From NCBI GenBank assembly GCA_947494975.1, contig CANLXA010000002.1, positions 186,001-250,000 of the forward strand: a stretch of DNA of 64,000 nt, in the 5' to 3' direction. A program made the translations under genes and the position numbers. This DNA is from an uncultured Roseicyclus sp. (GTDB lineage Bacteria > Pseudomonadota > Alphaproteobacteria > Rhodobacterales > Rhodobacteraceae). A model generated the notes under the pieces. The model saw only the letters and a list, made by a program, of their open reading frames with translations, was not told where the DNA came from and did not search any database. This document shows positions 29,969 to 39,070 of this stretch, one piece after another. Positions within the stretch are counted from its first letter, which is position 1, and every line of letters begins with the position of its first letter.

Positions 29969-32185
29969 TCAGGCCGCGCGGCGGTGTCGCAAGACCAATA
30001 CGGACAGGGGCGGCAATGTCAGCTTCACTGATTGCGCCTGTCCGTCTGCGGCAATATCGGTGGCCGTCACACCGCCCAGATTGCCCCGGTTTCCGCCGCC
30101 ATAGATCTCGGCGTCGGTGTTGAGGGCTTCCTCCCAGTCGCCCGCGCATGGCACGCCCAATCGAAACTCAACGCGTTCGACCGGGGTGAAGTTGCATATG
30201 ATAACGACGGGCGCGTCGTCCGGCCCGCCAAAACGGGCGAAGGCGATGGTCGATTGGGCGGGACCATTGCTCAGCCAGGCGAACCCGTCTGGTACGCAAT
30301 CGCCCACATACAAAGCAGGTGTGTCGCGGTAGAGCGCGTTCAGATCCCGAACCAAGCGTTGCACGCCCTTGTTGGCGGGCTGATCGGCGGCTCCCCAATT
30401 CAACTCGGCGTTGTGGTTCCATTCCTCGGGCTGCGCGAATTCGCATCCCATGAACAACAGTTTCTTGCCGGGATGGGTCCACATGAACCCGTAATAGGCC
30501 CGCAGATTGGCGAATTTCTCCCATTCGGTGCCCGGCATCTTGTCGATCATGGAGCCTTTGCCGTGGACCACCTCATCGTGGCTGATCGGCAGGATGAAGT
30601 TCTCGGTGAAGGCCCAGTCGATGGGAAAGGTCATCAGGTGGTGATCGTGCTGGCGGTAGATCGGGTCCTTCTCCATGTACCGCAGGGTGTCGTTCATCCA
30701 GCCCATGTTCCACTTGTAGCCGAAGCCGAGGCCGCCGCTATGGACGGGCTGCGAGACAGCCGGGAAAGAGGTGCTTTCCTCCGCCACGGTCATCACGGAC
30801 GGGTCGGCGCCGTAAACAGCGATATTCATCTCCTGCAGGAAGGCGATGGCCTCGTAATTCTCGCGCCCGCCATCCTTGTTGGGCACCCATTGGCCCTCGT
30901 CCCGCGAATAGTCCCGGTAGAGCATCGAGGCCACGGCATCCACACGCAGCCCGTCGACGTGGTATTCCTCCATCCAGTAGAGCGCGTTGGACACGAGGTA
31001 ATTCTTCACCTCCGTGCGCCCGTAATTGTAGATCAGCGTGTTCCAATCCTGATGGAATCCTTCCCGCGGGTCGGCATGCTCATAGAGCGCCGTGCCGTCG
31101 AACCGGGCGAGGCCGTGGTCATCGGCGGGGAAGTGCCCCGGCACCCAATCCAGCAACACACCGATCCCCGCCGCATGGGCGGCTTCGACCAGATCGCGGA
31201 ATTCATGCGGCGGGCCAAAGCGGATGGTGGGGGCGTAAAGGCCCACCGGCTGATAGCCCCAGGAGCCGTCGAACGGAAATTCGGAAACCGGCAGCAATTC
31301 GATATGAGTGAAACCCATATGCTGGACGTAGTTGATCAGATCGCGGGCCAGCTCCTTGTAGCTGAGCGGTCGACCACCGTCGTCGTAGCGTCTGCGCCAC
31401 GACCCTAAATGCACCTCATAGATGGAGATCGGGCTGGCCCTGTCCGACCGCGCCGCGCGGCTCTTCATCCATTCGGCATCTTTCCAGCCATAGCCGCTGA
31501 TGTCCCGTACGATGCTGGCCTTTTCCGGCGGATGCTGAGAGCCGAAGCCAACGGGATCCGCCTTCAGGGCCAGAGTGCCGTCTGCGCCTGCAACCTCGTA
31601 TTTGTAGAGCGCGCCGTCGCCCACCTGTGGCAGAAACACCTCCCAGACGCCGGTCTGCCCTGCGGGCCGCATCGGGTGGCGGCGCCCATCCCAGCCATTG
31701 AAATCCCCCACGATGCTGACGCGGGTGGCGTTGGGTGCCCAGACGGCGAAATGCGTGCCCGTCACGCCCTGATGTGTGGTGACATGGGCGCCAAGAACGC
31801 GCCAAAGCTCCTTGTGGGTCCCTTCACCCACCAGGTATTGGTCGAAATCCGACAAAACGGGATCAAAGGCGAACGGGTCAGGGCTCGTGTGTTCGGCGCC
31901 ATCGGCGTATCGCGCGGTCAACGTATAGGCCTTGCCCGCAACCGGGCCGCCGAATACCGCGCCCTCCAGCCGTGGCAAATCGATGACCGTGCCGGCCACC
32001 GTGGCGCTCACCGAAACCGCGTCTGGCTGAAACGTGACGATCCAGCGCCGCGCACCGCTTTTGTGCGGGCCAAGAACCTCAAACGGCGCGGGATGCGTGC
32101 CGTTGTTCAGGGCGACAAGCGCATCGGGCGTCAGAAAGTCGGGCAGATGGCGTGCCTGGCTTTGCCCAGTGTCGGTCTCTGGCAT
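29969..32185 (-). CDS. glgB: 1,4-alpha-glucan branching enzyme
   Basis: 738-residue GH13 branching enzyme that introduces alpha-1,6 branches into glycogen. It has two N-terminal CBM48-like modules (NNGTHPAPFEVLGPHKSG and GVTGTHFAVWAPNATRVSIVGDFNGWDGR), the barrel, and a C-terminal beta domain. Catalytic residues lie in EEYHVDGLRVDAVASMLYRD near residue 413, VMTVAEESTSFP near 466, and ILPISHDEVVHGKGSM near 537. ATG 32185 follows a strong GGAGG at about 32191-32195; in-frame TTG codons just upstream overlap that site. It is the first gene of the glg operon, so the operon promoter is expected in the 183 bp upstream. Confidence 0.95.
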   Translation of the reverse strand: MPETDTGQSQARHLPDFLTPDALVALNNGTHPAPFEVLGPHKSGARRWIVTFQPDAVSVSATVAGTVIDLPRLEGAVFGGPVAGKAYTLTARYADGAEHTSPDPFAFDPVLSDFDQYLVGEGTHKELWRVLGAHVTTHQGVTGTHFAVWAPNATRVSIVGDFNGWDGRRHPMRPAGQTGVWEVFLPQVGDGALYKYEVAGADGTLALKADPVGFGSQHPPEKASIVRDISGYGWKDAEWMKSRAARSDRASPISIYEVHLGSWRRRYDDGGRPLSYKELARDLINYVQHMGFTHIELLPVSEFPFDGSWGYQPVGLYAPTIRFGPPHEFRDLVEAAHAAGIGVLLDWVPGHFPADDHGLARFDGTALYEHADPREGFHQDWNTLIYNYGRTEVKNYLVSNALYWMEEYHVDGLRVDAVASMLYRDYSRDEGQWVPNKDGGRENYEAIAFLQEMNIAVYGADPSVMTVAEESTSFPAVSQPVHSGGLGFGYKWNMGWMNDTLRYMEKDPIYRQHDHHLMTFPIDWAFTENFILPISHDEVVHGKGSMIDKMPGTEWEKFANLRAYYGFMWTHPGKKLLFMGCEFAQPEEWNHNAELNWGAADQPANKGVQRLVRDLNALYRDTPALYVGDCVPDGFAWLSNGPAQSTIAFARFGGPDDAPVVIICNFTPVERVEFRLGVPCAGDWEEALNTDAEIYGGGNRGNLGGVTATDIAADGQAQSVKLTLPPLSVLVLRHRRAA

Positions 32186-32253
32186 CAACAACCTCCGATC
32201 AAATCTGGGCCGAACGTGTCACCTGCGCCTTGCCATCAGGCGAAAAGTGAAAC

Positions 32254-32272
32254 ACGCGGGCTTGGCCCGCGT
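32254..32272 (-). terminator. Rho-independent terminator after the udh-like gene
   Basis: ACGCGGGC (32254-32261) and GCCCGCGT (32265-32272) form a perfect 8-bp stem with a 3-base loop. On the minus strand it is followed by GTTTCACTTTTC, a T-rich run. It lies about 97 bp after the udh-like stop and upstream of glgB, so it should insulate the glg operon from readthrough. Confidence 0.6.
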
Positions 32273-32368
32273 CAACCGAAGGGCGGGCTTGGGCAAAAAT
32301 GAAGGCGCACGCGCGCAAAGGGCGGCAGGGTATCCCGCCGCACTCTGCGTACCTCGATTTCTCTGTGT

Positions 32369-33196
32369 TCAGTCGTCGCCTTTGGCCGCCGCCGCCGCGC
32401 CGCCCTTGCCCAATTCGACCGTGCCGAAGGGCCCGCCATGGACCATCTGAGCCAGATCCGTTGGATCTCCGGCGCCTTCCTGGGAAAGGATTTCGGCCGC
32501 GAATTGCTCTGCGTTGTCGCGCGGCCGATAGCCCAGAAACGCGGCCTTCGAATTGTCCACCGGCGCCCTGTCATTGTCGGAGACGCCGTAGATCACCGCG
32601 AACCCCGTGGTCGGCGTGTCAATCGCGCGTTCCACCAGATGCACCAGATCGCCATCGCTCAGCCACGTCCCCAAGGCCCGCGCATTCTTGACGGGCGCAC
32701 AGCTCAGGATCCGCAGATGCACCGATTCCAGCCCGCGTTTTTCCCAATACATCCGGCCCAGATCCTCGGTGAAGCACTTGGCCAAGCCATAGAAGCTGTC
32801 GGGCCGATGCGCGGCGTCGATCCCGACGAAAGATTGGCGCGGATGCATGCCGACGACATGTATGGAGGAGGCATAGATAATCCGCCGCGCGCCCGCCTTC
32901 TGCGCACTTTCCCAGACATTGTAGGACCCGATGAAGTTCGGCCCCAGAAGCTGTTCAAACGGGCCTTCATCCACAATGGCTCCGAAATGGCAGACCATCT
33001 CGACCCCGTCCATTAATCCGGCAACCGACGCATAATCGGCAATATCGGCCCGCACATAGGTCTCGTTCGGGGCGAGATCGGTCAGGCTCTCGACGATGTC
33101 GGAACTGACCAACTCATCACACATCTTGGCCAGCGCAGGCCGAAGGATGGTGCCACAACGCCCCGCGGCCCCGGTCAGAACGATTTTCTTCAGCAT
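32369..33196 (-). CDS. NAD-dependent epimerase/dehydratase, uronate-dehydrogenase-like
   Basis: 275-residue extended short-chain dehydrogenase. The Rossmann glycine motif is VLTGAAGRCG at the N-terminus and the catalytic YxxxK is FYGLAKCFTEDLGRMYWEK, with the paired serine in YASSIHVVG. Several stretches recall bacterial uronate dehydrogenase (Udh), which oxidises glucuronate or galacturonate to the aldarolactone: GPFEQLLGPNFIGSYNVWESA, LSTWLSDGDLVHLVERA-like and DNSKAAFLGYRPRDNAEQFA. The C-terminus ends in a low-complexity GKGGAAAAAKGDD tail. It lies 12 bp after the flavoprotein gene and probably shares its transcript. No other hexuronate genes are seen nearby, so the true substrate may differ. 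Confidence 0.75.
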   Translation of the reverse strand: MLKKIVLTGAAGRCGTILRPALAKMCDELVSSDIVESLTDLAPNETYVRADIADYASVAGLMDGVEMVCHFGAIVDEGPFEQLLGPNFIGSYNVWESAQKAGARRIIYASSIHVVGMHPRQSFVGIDAAHRPDSFYGLAKCFTEDLGRMYWEKRGLESVHLRILSCAPVKNARALGTWLSDGDLVHLVERAIDTPTTGFAVIYGVSDNDRAPVDNSKAAFLGYRPRDNAEQFAAEILSQEGAGDPTDLAQMVHGGPFGTVELGKGGAAAAAKGDD

Positions 33197-33208
33197 AGGT
33201 CGGGCCCC

Positions 33209-34426
33209 TTAGATTATGGCGGTTTCACGGATGGGATCGTTGCGCACGATCCGGTCATAGGCAAACGGGCTCAGGTCAAGCGAGCGATATTCGCCATAGG
33301 TCAGCCATTCGGCGGTGCCGCGGCCCATGGCCGGGCTTTGTTGCAGCCCGTGGCCGGAGAAACCGTTGAGGAAGATGAAGTTCGGCACGTCCGGATGCGG
33401 CCCGAGGATCGCGTTGTGATCGAGCGTGTTCATGGCGTAATGGCCGGTCCATTCGGCCTGGATCTTCACGGCCTCGAACGCTGGGATACGCGTGGCCAGC
33501 ACGGGCCAGATATGGGTCTCCCACAGCCCGTGATCCATCCCGAAATCATCGTAATCCGCCGCCGGATCAATCTCCGCATGACCACCGGCCTGATAGGTGC
33601 CGCCGCCGTTTTCCCGGCAATGCACGCCCGAGGGATCGATTGTCAGCGGCAGGTCGCGGTCCAGCGGGGTTTCGGCCCTGAACACCCAGGAATAGCGCTT
33701 GCGCGGCTCGACCGGCACGGTGATCCCGGCCATGGCGGCCGTGCGCGCCGCCCGCGGGCCGGTTGCATTGACCACATGGCCGCAGGTGATAACCTCGCCC
33801 GTCTTCAGGGTGACGGATTCAATGCCGCGGGCCGAGCGTGCCATCTCTACCACCTCATTGGCGATGTATTCCACGCCCCGTTCGCGGGCCTGGCGTTTCC
33901 ACCAATCGAACACCGCGGCGCCATCCCAATATCCCTCGTTTACCGTATTGATGGAACCGAGGAGGATGTCATCGACATTGTAAAACGGGTAGGCGGCCAG
34001 GATCTCATCCGGCGTCAGCAATTGTGTCTGGGCACCCGCGGCATGCTGGATTTTCTGGTTGGCGCGCAGGGTATCGGCGAAGGTCTCCGTATCGGCAAGA
34101 TACAGGTATCCGAACGACCGGATCGGAAGGTCCGGAATACGGTCATCGCCGCCCATATACTCGCGGATATTTGTCACGAAATCGGCCGCGAACTGGCTGA
34201 TGCGGACGTTGAGCTCGGTCGAAAACTGCTGCCGCATGCACGAATTCGTGTGGGCGGTCGAGCACATCTCATAGGTCGGGTCGCGCTCCACCACCAGCAC
34301 GCTGCCGTCAAAATCCGGATTGTCCGTCAGAAACCACGCCGTCGACGACCCCATGATCGCGCCGCCGATAATGACGACATCGTAGCTGTCCCGCATGGGG
34401 GTGTGGTCAAACGTAGCCTTGGCCAT
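33209..34426 (-). CDS. FAD-dependent oxidoreductase, DAO family
   Basis: 405-residue flavoprotein of the D-amino-acid oxidase/glycine oxidase superfamily. The dinucleotide-binding motif is YDVVIIGGAIMGSSTAWFLTDN at residues 15-36, followed by VLVVERDPTYEMCSTAHTNSCMRQQFS. A second family block is VVNATGPRAARTAAMAGITVPVEPRKRYSWVF, and the C-terminal FAD-contact motif is FIFLNGFSGHGLQQSPAMGRGTAEWL. No signal peptide or membrane segment is present. GGGAGG lies upstream of ATG 34426. It precedes the udh-like gene by 12 bp. The SCMRQQFS motif resembles sarcosine-oxidase-beta-like or FAD-dependent N-methyl amino acid oxidases, but the substrate cannot be fixed. Confidence 0.82.
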   Translation of the reverse strand: MAKATFDHTPMRDSYDVVIIGGAIMGSSTAWFLTDNPDFDGSVLVVERDPTYEMCSTAHTNSCMRQQFSTELNVRISQFAADFVTNIREYMGGDDRIPDLPIRSFGYLYLADTETFADTLRANQKIQHAAGAQTQLLTPDEILAAYPFYNVDDILLGSINTVNEGYWDGAAVFDWWKRQARERGVEYIANEVVEMARSARGIESVTLKTGEVITCGHVVNATGPRAARTAAMAGITVPVEPRKRYSWVFRAETPLDRDLPLTIDPSGVHCRENGGGTYQAGGHAEIDPAADYDDFGMDHGLWETHIWPVLATRIPAFEAVKIQAEWTGHYAMNTLDHNAILGPHPDVPNFIFLNGFSGHGLQQSPAMGRGTAEWLTYGEYRSLDLSPFAYDRIVRNDPIRETAII

Positions 34427-34503
34427 TCATCCCTCCCGTCCCGCTGTGATCGCCGGTTCGCGCGATAGGTTGCGCGACTTTGCGGCGAAGGCAAGCTCTG
34501 TGA

Positions 34504-34977
34504 TCAGGCGGGGCCGGTTTCGTCCTTCACGGTCTCCATTGATACATGGGTGGACGTCGCCTCCACATGGGGTAGGCGGGTGATGACTTCGCCCAGAACC
34601 CGACGGTAATCCGCGATATCGACCGACCGAACCTTCAGAAGGTAGTCGAACGCGCCCGCGATCATGTGGCATTGCTCGATCTCCGGCACCGCGCGGGCCG
34701 CGTTGTTAAATGCGCGGAGTGCCGCCTCCCGCGTATCGCTCAGTTTCACCTCGACGAAGGCCACATGCGCCAGGCCAAGCCGGGCCGAATCCAGCACGGC
34801 GCGAAATCCGCGGATGTAGCCGTCGGCCTGCAGGCGTTTCATGCGGGTCTGGCAGGGCGTCTTCGACAGGCCCACCTGTTTGGCGAGTTCCGTGACAGGG
34901 ATTCGCCCATCGCGCGCCAGAACCGCAAGGATGCGCCGGTCGGCTGGGTCAAGTTGATTGGCTGGCAGGTTCTTCAT
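34504..34977 (-). CDS. putR: Lrp/AsnC family regulator, PutR-like
   Basis: 157-residue Lrp-type regulator. The N-terminal helix-turn-helix is LDPADRRILAVLARDGRIPVTELAKQVGLSKTPCQTRMKRLQADGYI. The C-terminal RAM/AsnC ligand-binding domain includes AFVEVKLSD, EIEQCHMIAGAFDYLLKVRSVDIADYRRVLGEVITRLPHV. It is divergent from putA, the arrangement described for putR in Rhodobacter capsulatus and Agrobacterium, where PutR activates putA in response to proline. ATG 34977 gives the family length; the in-frame extension to 35034 encodes an unlikely hydrophobic leader. The symbol is assigned from family and position. Confidence 0.85.
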   Translation of the reverse strand: MKNLPANQLDPADRRILAVLARDGRIPVTELAKQVGLSKTPCQTRMKRLQADGYIRGFRAVLDSARLGLAHVAFVEVKLSDTREAALRAFNNAARAVPEIEQCHMIAGAFDYLLKVRSVDIADYRRVLGEVITRLPHVEATSTHVSMETVKDETGPA

Positions 34978-35000
34978 GGGCGTCTTGTCCAAAACGAGGG

Positions 35001-35050
35001 GCAATATCAGCGCGATTGTCAGTATCTGGAGCAATCATCAGGCGGATTGC
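35001..35050. promoter_or_regulatory. Candidate PutR binding repeats
   Basis: Two similar dyads lie in the putR-putA spacer: GCAAT-N9-ATTGT at 35001-35019 and GCAAT-N10-ATTGC at 35031-35050. Their left arms are exactly 30 bp apart, about three helical turns, which suits an Lrp-type octamer wrapping DNA. The second dyad ends about 50 bp before the putA start. Linking them to PutR is inference. Confidence 0.45.
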
Positions 35051-35101
35051 CTTCGGAAGTCGGTATAGAGTGAGTTATGTCTCTGCAAGGATTCTGCCAT
35101 C

Positions 35102-38100
35102 ATGTCCGATCTTGCCGCCCATCGCCGCGCCATCGCCTCCGCCTACCTGGAGCCGGAGGATCAGGCGATTGCCCGTCTTCTGAAAGCATACGCGATTGGG
35201 CCCGACGTTCGGGCCGATGCCTCCGCGCGGGCGGCCCGCATGGTGGCCGATATTCGCGCCGAGGATCGGGGCGGCTTGATGGAGGTGTTCCTGGCCGAAT
35301 ACGGGTTGTCCACCGCCGAGGGCCTTGCCCTGATGCGACTGGCCGAAGCCTTGCTGAGGGTGCCCGATGACGACACCGTCGATGCGTTGATCGAAGACAA
35401 GATCGTGCCCGCCGAATGGTCGGCCCATCGGGGCAAGTCCAGATCGAACCTGGTGAATGCGTCGACCCTCGCCCTGATGCTGACGGGCCGCGTGTTGTCC
35501 GATGAGGATGGCGAGGGCATGGCGGGTCCCCTGCGCGGGGCCGTCAAACGCCTGGGGGAGCCGGTGATCCGCGCCGCGACCCGGCGGGCCATGAAGGAGA
35601 TGGGCAACCAGTTTGTGCTGGGGGAGACCATACAGCAAGCCGTGAAGCGGGGCCGCGACCGGGCCGCGCAGGGCTACACCTTCTCCTATGACATGTTGGG
35701 GGAGGCGGCCGTGACGGAGGGCGAGGCCAAGGCGTTTTTCGATGCCTACGCCGCGTCGATTGCCTACCTCGCCAAGCAGGCCACCCGCGATGATATCCGC
35801 GAAAACCCAGGCATCTCCATCAAGCTGTCCGCGTTGCACCCCCGGTATGAAGAGCCGCAACGCGCCCGCATCATGGCCGAGCTTGTGCCGCGTGTGCTGG
35901 AGCTCTGCCAAGCCGCCCGTGACGCGCGAATGGGCCTGAACATCGATGCGGAGGAGGCCGACCGGCTGGAGATCTCGCTCGATGTCATCGAAGCGGTGCT
36001 GTCTGACCCATCGCTTGCGGGCTGGGACGGATTTGGCGTTGTGGTGCAGGCCTACGGCAAACGCGCGGCGCCTGTCATCGACTGGCTCCATGCGCTGGCT
36101 GAACGCCTTGACCGGCGCATCATGGTGCGGCTTGTCAAAGGCGCCTATTGGGACACCGAGATCAAACGTGCGCAGGTGGCGGGCCTGCCCGGATTTCCCG
36201 TCTACACCGCCAAGGCCGCCACCGATGTCAGCTACCTCAGCTGCGCGCGTCAGCTGCTGGATCGGACCGACCGGATCTACCCGCAATTCGCCACCCACAA
36301 CGCCCATTCCGTTGCCGCCATCCTTGAGATGGCCGACGATCCCACCGCCTTCGAATTCCAGCGCCTGCACGGCATGGGGGAGGCGCTGCACGATCAGGTG
36401 CACAAGGGCAACATGACCCGCTGCCGCATCTACGCCCCGGTGGGCGCGCATCGCGATCTGCTCGCCTACCTGGTGCGGCGATTGCTGGAAAACGGTGCGA
36501 ATTCCTCCTTCGTGCACCAGATCATGGATGAGGATGTTCCGCCGGAAGATGTCGCCGCCGATCCGTTCGAGGCCGTCAAACACCCGGCAATGCCGGTCAC
36601 GGCGCCGATGGATCTTTACGCGCCGGAGCGTCCGAATTCCGAAGGGCTGGATCTGCATGATCCCCATGCCATGGCGCGGCTCAATGCGGCGCGCGCCCCG
36701 TTTCGCGAAAGCACTTGGCAGGCCGGGCCGATGGGGGCCGCTGATATGACCGGCGGCGCGATGATCGAAGTCCACAACCCCGCGCGCCCCACCGACAAGG
36801 TGGGCGAGGTTCGCCTGGCCACCCGCGCCGATACGGATGCCGCAATCTTCGCGGCGCAGCCGTGGAATGCCCCGGACCGCGCCGCCGTTCTGAACCGCGC
36901 GGCAGATCTCTACGAGGCCAACGCGCCGGAACTGTTTGCGTTGCTGGCCCGCGAGGCCGGGAAGACCCTGCTTGATTGCGAAGGGGAACTGCGCGAGGCC
37001 GTGGACTTCCTGCGCTACTACGCCGCCCGCATCGCCGACCTTACCGATCCGCCCCTGGGCCGCGTCACCTGTATCAGCCCGTGGAATTTCCCGCTTGCGA
37101 TCTTTACCGGCCAGATCTCCGCGGCGCTGGCGGCGGGCAATGCGGTGCTGGCCAAACCGGCCGAAGCCACCCCGCTCATCGCCGCCCGTGCCGTTGCCTT
37201 GCTGCATGAGGCGGGCGTGCCGCTCTCGGCATTGCATCTCTTGCCGGGGGAGGGCGCCGAGGTGGGCGCCGCGCTCACCTCTGATCCGCGCATCGACGGC
37301 GTGGCCTTCACCGGGTCCACCGCGACCGCGCAAGCCATCCACCGGGCGATGGCCGCCAACCTCTCGCCAGCGGCTCCGTTGATCGCCGAGACGGGTGGAT
37401 TGAATGCCATGATCGTGGACAGCACCGCGCTGCCGGAACAGGCCGTAAAGGATGTCGTGGCGTCGGCCTTCCAGTCGGCGGGGCAGCGATGCTCGGCACT
37501 CCGCTGTCTCTATGTGCAGGAGGATGTCGCCAAACCGTTCCTTACCGCGCTGTATGGGGCGATGGATCAACTCGCCATCGGCGATCCGTGGGACCAGTCC
37601 ACCGATGTCGGGCCGGTCATCGATCAACGCGCCGAAATCGGCATCAAGGACCATATCGCCAAGGCAGACGCTGAAGGACGGGTTCTGAAGGACGCAGAGG
37701 TGCCTGGGCAGGGCACGTTCGTTGCGCCCACGCTCATCCGCGTGAACGCGATTGGAGATATCGGCAAGGAGGTCTTCGGGCCGGTGCTGCATGTGGCGAC
37801 GTTCAAGGCCAACCAGATCGACAAGGTAGTCGATCAGATCAACGGCACCGGTTTTGGTCTGACCTTTGGCCTACACACCCGGATCGATGATCGGATCGGA
37901 GAGGTGGCGGGCCGGGTTCAGGCGGGCAATCTCTACGTCAACCGCAACCAGATTGGTGCGATTGTCGGGAGCCAGCCCTTTGGCGGGCAGGGCCTCTCCG
38001 GGACTGGTCCGAAGGCGGGTGGGCCGTCTTATGTGCCGCGCTTCACCCGTGCGGCCACGGGGACCGGCACGGAGGGTCCGCCCTCCGACATCGCGGCCGT

Positions 38101-38527
38101 GGCCTATGATCTGCGTGTGGCCGTCGCGGCCGACCGCACGCTGTCGCAGGTCGACCTGCCCGGTCCGACCGGCGAGACCAACCGGCTGACAACCCACCCG
38201 CGGGGCCGTGTGCTGTGCCTGGGGCCCGGCAAGGCGGCGGCCGAGGCGCAAGCCCGGGCGGCGACTTCTGTCGGCTGCGCCCCGGCACTGGCCCCTGATC
38301 TTCCGCCCGAAGCGCTGGCGGAATTGCCCCCGTTCGAGGCTGCGATCCATTGGGGTGAGGAGGCGTCAGCCCGCGCCTATCGAATGGCTCTCGCGGCGAT
38401 GAGTGGCCCGATCCTGCCGCTGATCACCGAAGCGGACCCAACGCCCCGCCTGATCCTGGAGCGGCATACCTGCATCGACACGACGGCTGCGGGGGGGAAC
38501 GCGGCGCTATTGGCCGCCGTCGCCTGA
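35102..38527 (+). CDS. putA: Bifunctional proline dehydrogenase / delta-1-pyrroline-5-carboxylate dehydrogenase
   Basis: 1141-residue enzyme that converts proline to glutamate in two steps, with channelling between domains. The FAD-dependent proline dehydrogenase barrel occupies about residues 130-480 (NPGISIKLSALHPRYE near 238, IMVRLVKGAYWDTEIKRAQ, FATHNAHSVAAILE). The aldehyde dehydrogenase domain covers about 560-1010: CISPWNFPLAIFTGQISAAL, VAFTGSTATAQAI, ETGGLNAMIVDS, and catalytic cysteine in SAGQRCSALR near 796. A short extra C-terminal domain follows. It lacks the N-terminal ribbon-helix-helix DNA-binding domain of enterobacterial PutA, so regulation must come from elsewhere, namely the divergent PutR. 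The gene end overlaps the convergent TetR gene by 21 bp. Confidence 0.96.
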   Translation: MSDLAAHRRAIASAYLEPEDQAIARLLKAYAIGPDVRADASARAARMVADIRAEDRGGLMEVFLAEYGLSTAEGLALMRLAEALLRVPDDDTVDALIEDKIVPAEWSAHRGKSRSNLVNASTLALMLTGRVLSDEDGEGMAGPLRGAVKRLGEPVIRAATRRAMKEMGNQFVLGETIQQAVKRGRDRAAQGYTFSYDMLGEAAVTEGEAKAFFDAYAASIAYLAKQATRDDIRENPGISIKLSALHPRYEEPQRARIMAELVPRVLELCQAARDARMGLNIDAEEADRLEISLDVIEAVLSDPSLAGWDGFGVVVQAYGKRAAPVIDWLHALAERLDRRIMVRLVKGAYWDTEIKRAQVAGLPGFPVYTAKAATDVSYLSCARQLLDRTDRIYPQFATHNAHSVAAILEMADDPTAFEFQRLHGMGEALHDQVHKGNMTRCRIYAPVGAHRDLLAYLVRRLLENGANSSFVHQIMDEDVPPEDVAADPFEAVKHPAMPVTAPMDLYAPERPNSEGLDLHDPHAMARLNAARAPFRESTWQAGPMGAADMTGGAMIEVHNPARPTDKVGEVRLATRADTDAAIFAAQPWNAPDRAAVLNRAADLYEANAPELFALLAREAGKTLLDCEGELREAVDFLRYYAARIADLTDPPLGRVTCISPWNFPLAIFTGQISAALAAGNAVLAKPAEATPLIAARAVALLHEAGVPLSALHLLPGEGAEVGAALTSDPRIDGVAFTGSTATAQAIHRAMAANLSPAAPLIAETGGLNAMIVDSTALPEQAVKDVVASAFQSAGQRCSALRCLYVQEDVAKPFLTALYGAMDQLAIGDPWDQSTDVGPVIDQRAEIGIKDHIAKADAEGRVLKDAEVPGQGTFVAPTLIRVNAIGDIGKEVFGPVLHVATFKANQIDKVVDQINGTGFGLTFGLHTRIDDRIGEVAGRVQAGNLYVNRNQIGAIVGSQPFGGQGLSGTGPKAGGPSYVPRFTRAATGTGTEGPPSDIAAVAYDLRVAVAADRTLSQVDLPGPTGETNRLTTHPRGRVLCLGPGKAAAEAQARAATSVGCAPALAPDLPPEALAELPPFEAAIHWGEEASARAYRMALAAMSGPILPLITEADPTPRLILERHTCIDTTAAGGNAALLAAVA

Positions 38528-39058
38528 AAACCATGCGATAGCGGCGTCGGCGGCGTCGCCATGGCCCACCGCATCCATCACCAACGTGCCCTCCAGCACG
38601 GTCAGAAGCGTCCGCGCGGCGCGGTCTGGGTTCTGCTCACCGTCCGGGAGGCGGACCGTGACCCAGGCGACAAACCCCTCAATGATGGCCCCTCCGGTTT
38701 GCGCATAGGCGATTTCGCGGCGGGCGGAGGCGGCCACGATATCCAGCCACACCCGCGCATATCCCGCCGCCATGGGAGACCGCATCACGGCGACGACGGC
38801 TGCCAGCAACGCACCTTTCGTCGCAAATCGCTCTGCGGGGATCGCCATGTCGAGCCCGCTGACGAACCCGGCTGCCAGATATCCGAGAAGCGCCCCGATC
38901 ACGCCGTCCTTGTCACCGAAATGGTAGATCAGCATCCGGTCCGATGTGCTCGCCGCCTTGGCCAGAGGACGAAGGGAAGCCGTCGTTAGACCATGCTCCA
39001 AGACATGGGCCGCCATGGCCGCCAACACCTTTTCCTGTTTTGCGCTGATTTCGTTCAT
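38507..39058 (-). CDS. TetR/AcrR family transcriptional regulator
   Basis: 183-residue regulator with an N-terminal TetR helix-turn-helix: KQEKVLAAMAAHVLEHGLTTASLRPLAKAASTSDRMLIYHFGDKDGVIGALLGYLA. The recognition helix TSDRMLIYHFGDK fits the family. The C-terminal ligand-binding domain is helical and unrecognised. ATG 39058 is used because the upstream in-frame extension would translate across the operator palindrome. It diverges from the small membrane protein gene, with a 40-bp nested palindrome between the start codons, so it very likely represses itself and that gene. Its 3' end overlaps putA. Confidence 0.85.
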   Translation of the reverse strand: MNEISAKQEKVLAAMAAHVLEHGLTTASLRPLAKAASTSDRMLIYHFGDKDGVIGALLGYLAAGFVSGLDMAIPAERFATKGALLAAVVAVMRSPMAAGYARVWLDIVAASARREIAYAQTGGAIIEGFVAWVTVRLPDGEQNPDRAARTLLTVLEGTLVMDAVGHGDAADAAIAWFSGDGGQ

Positions 39059-39070
39059 TTCTTTCTTCTT

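Noticed and set aside
35075-37792. A 905-codon open frame antisense to putA
   Set aside because: It is the reverse-complement shadow of a GC-rich gene. The sense strand gives a complete PutA with all motifs, while the antisense product has His/Arg/Gly-rich low-information sequence.
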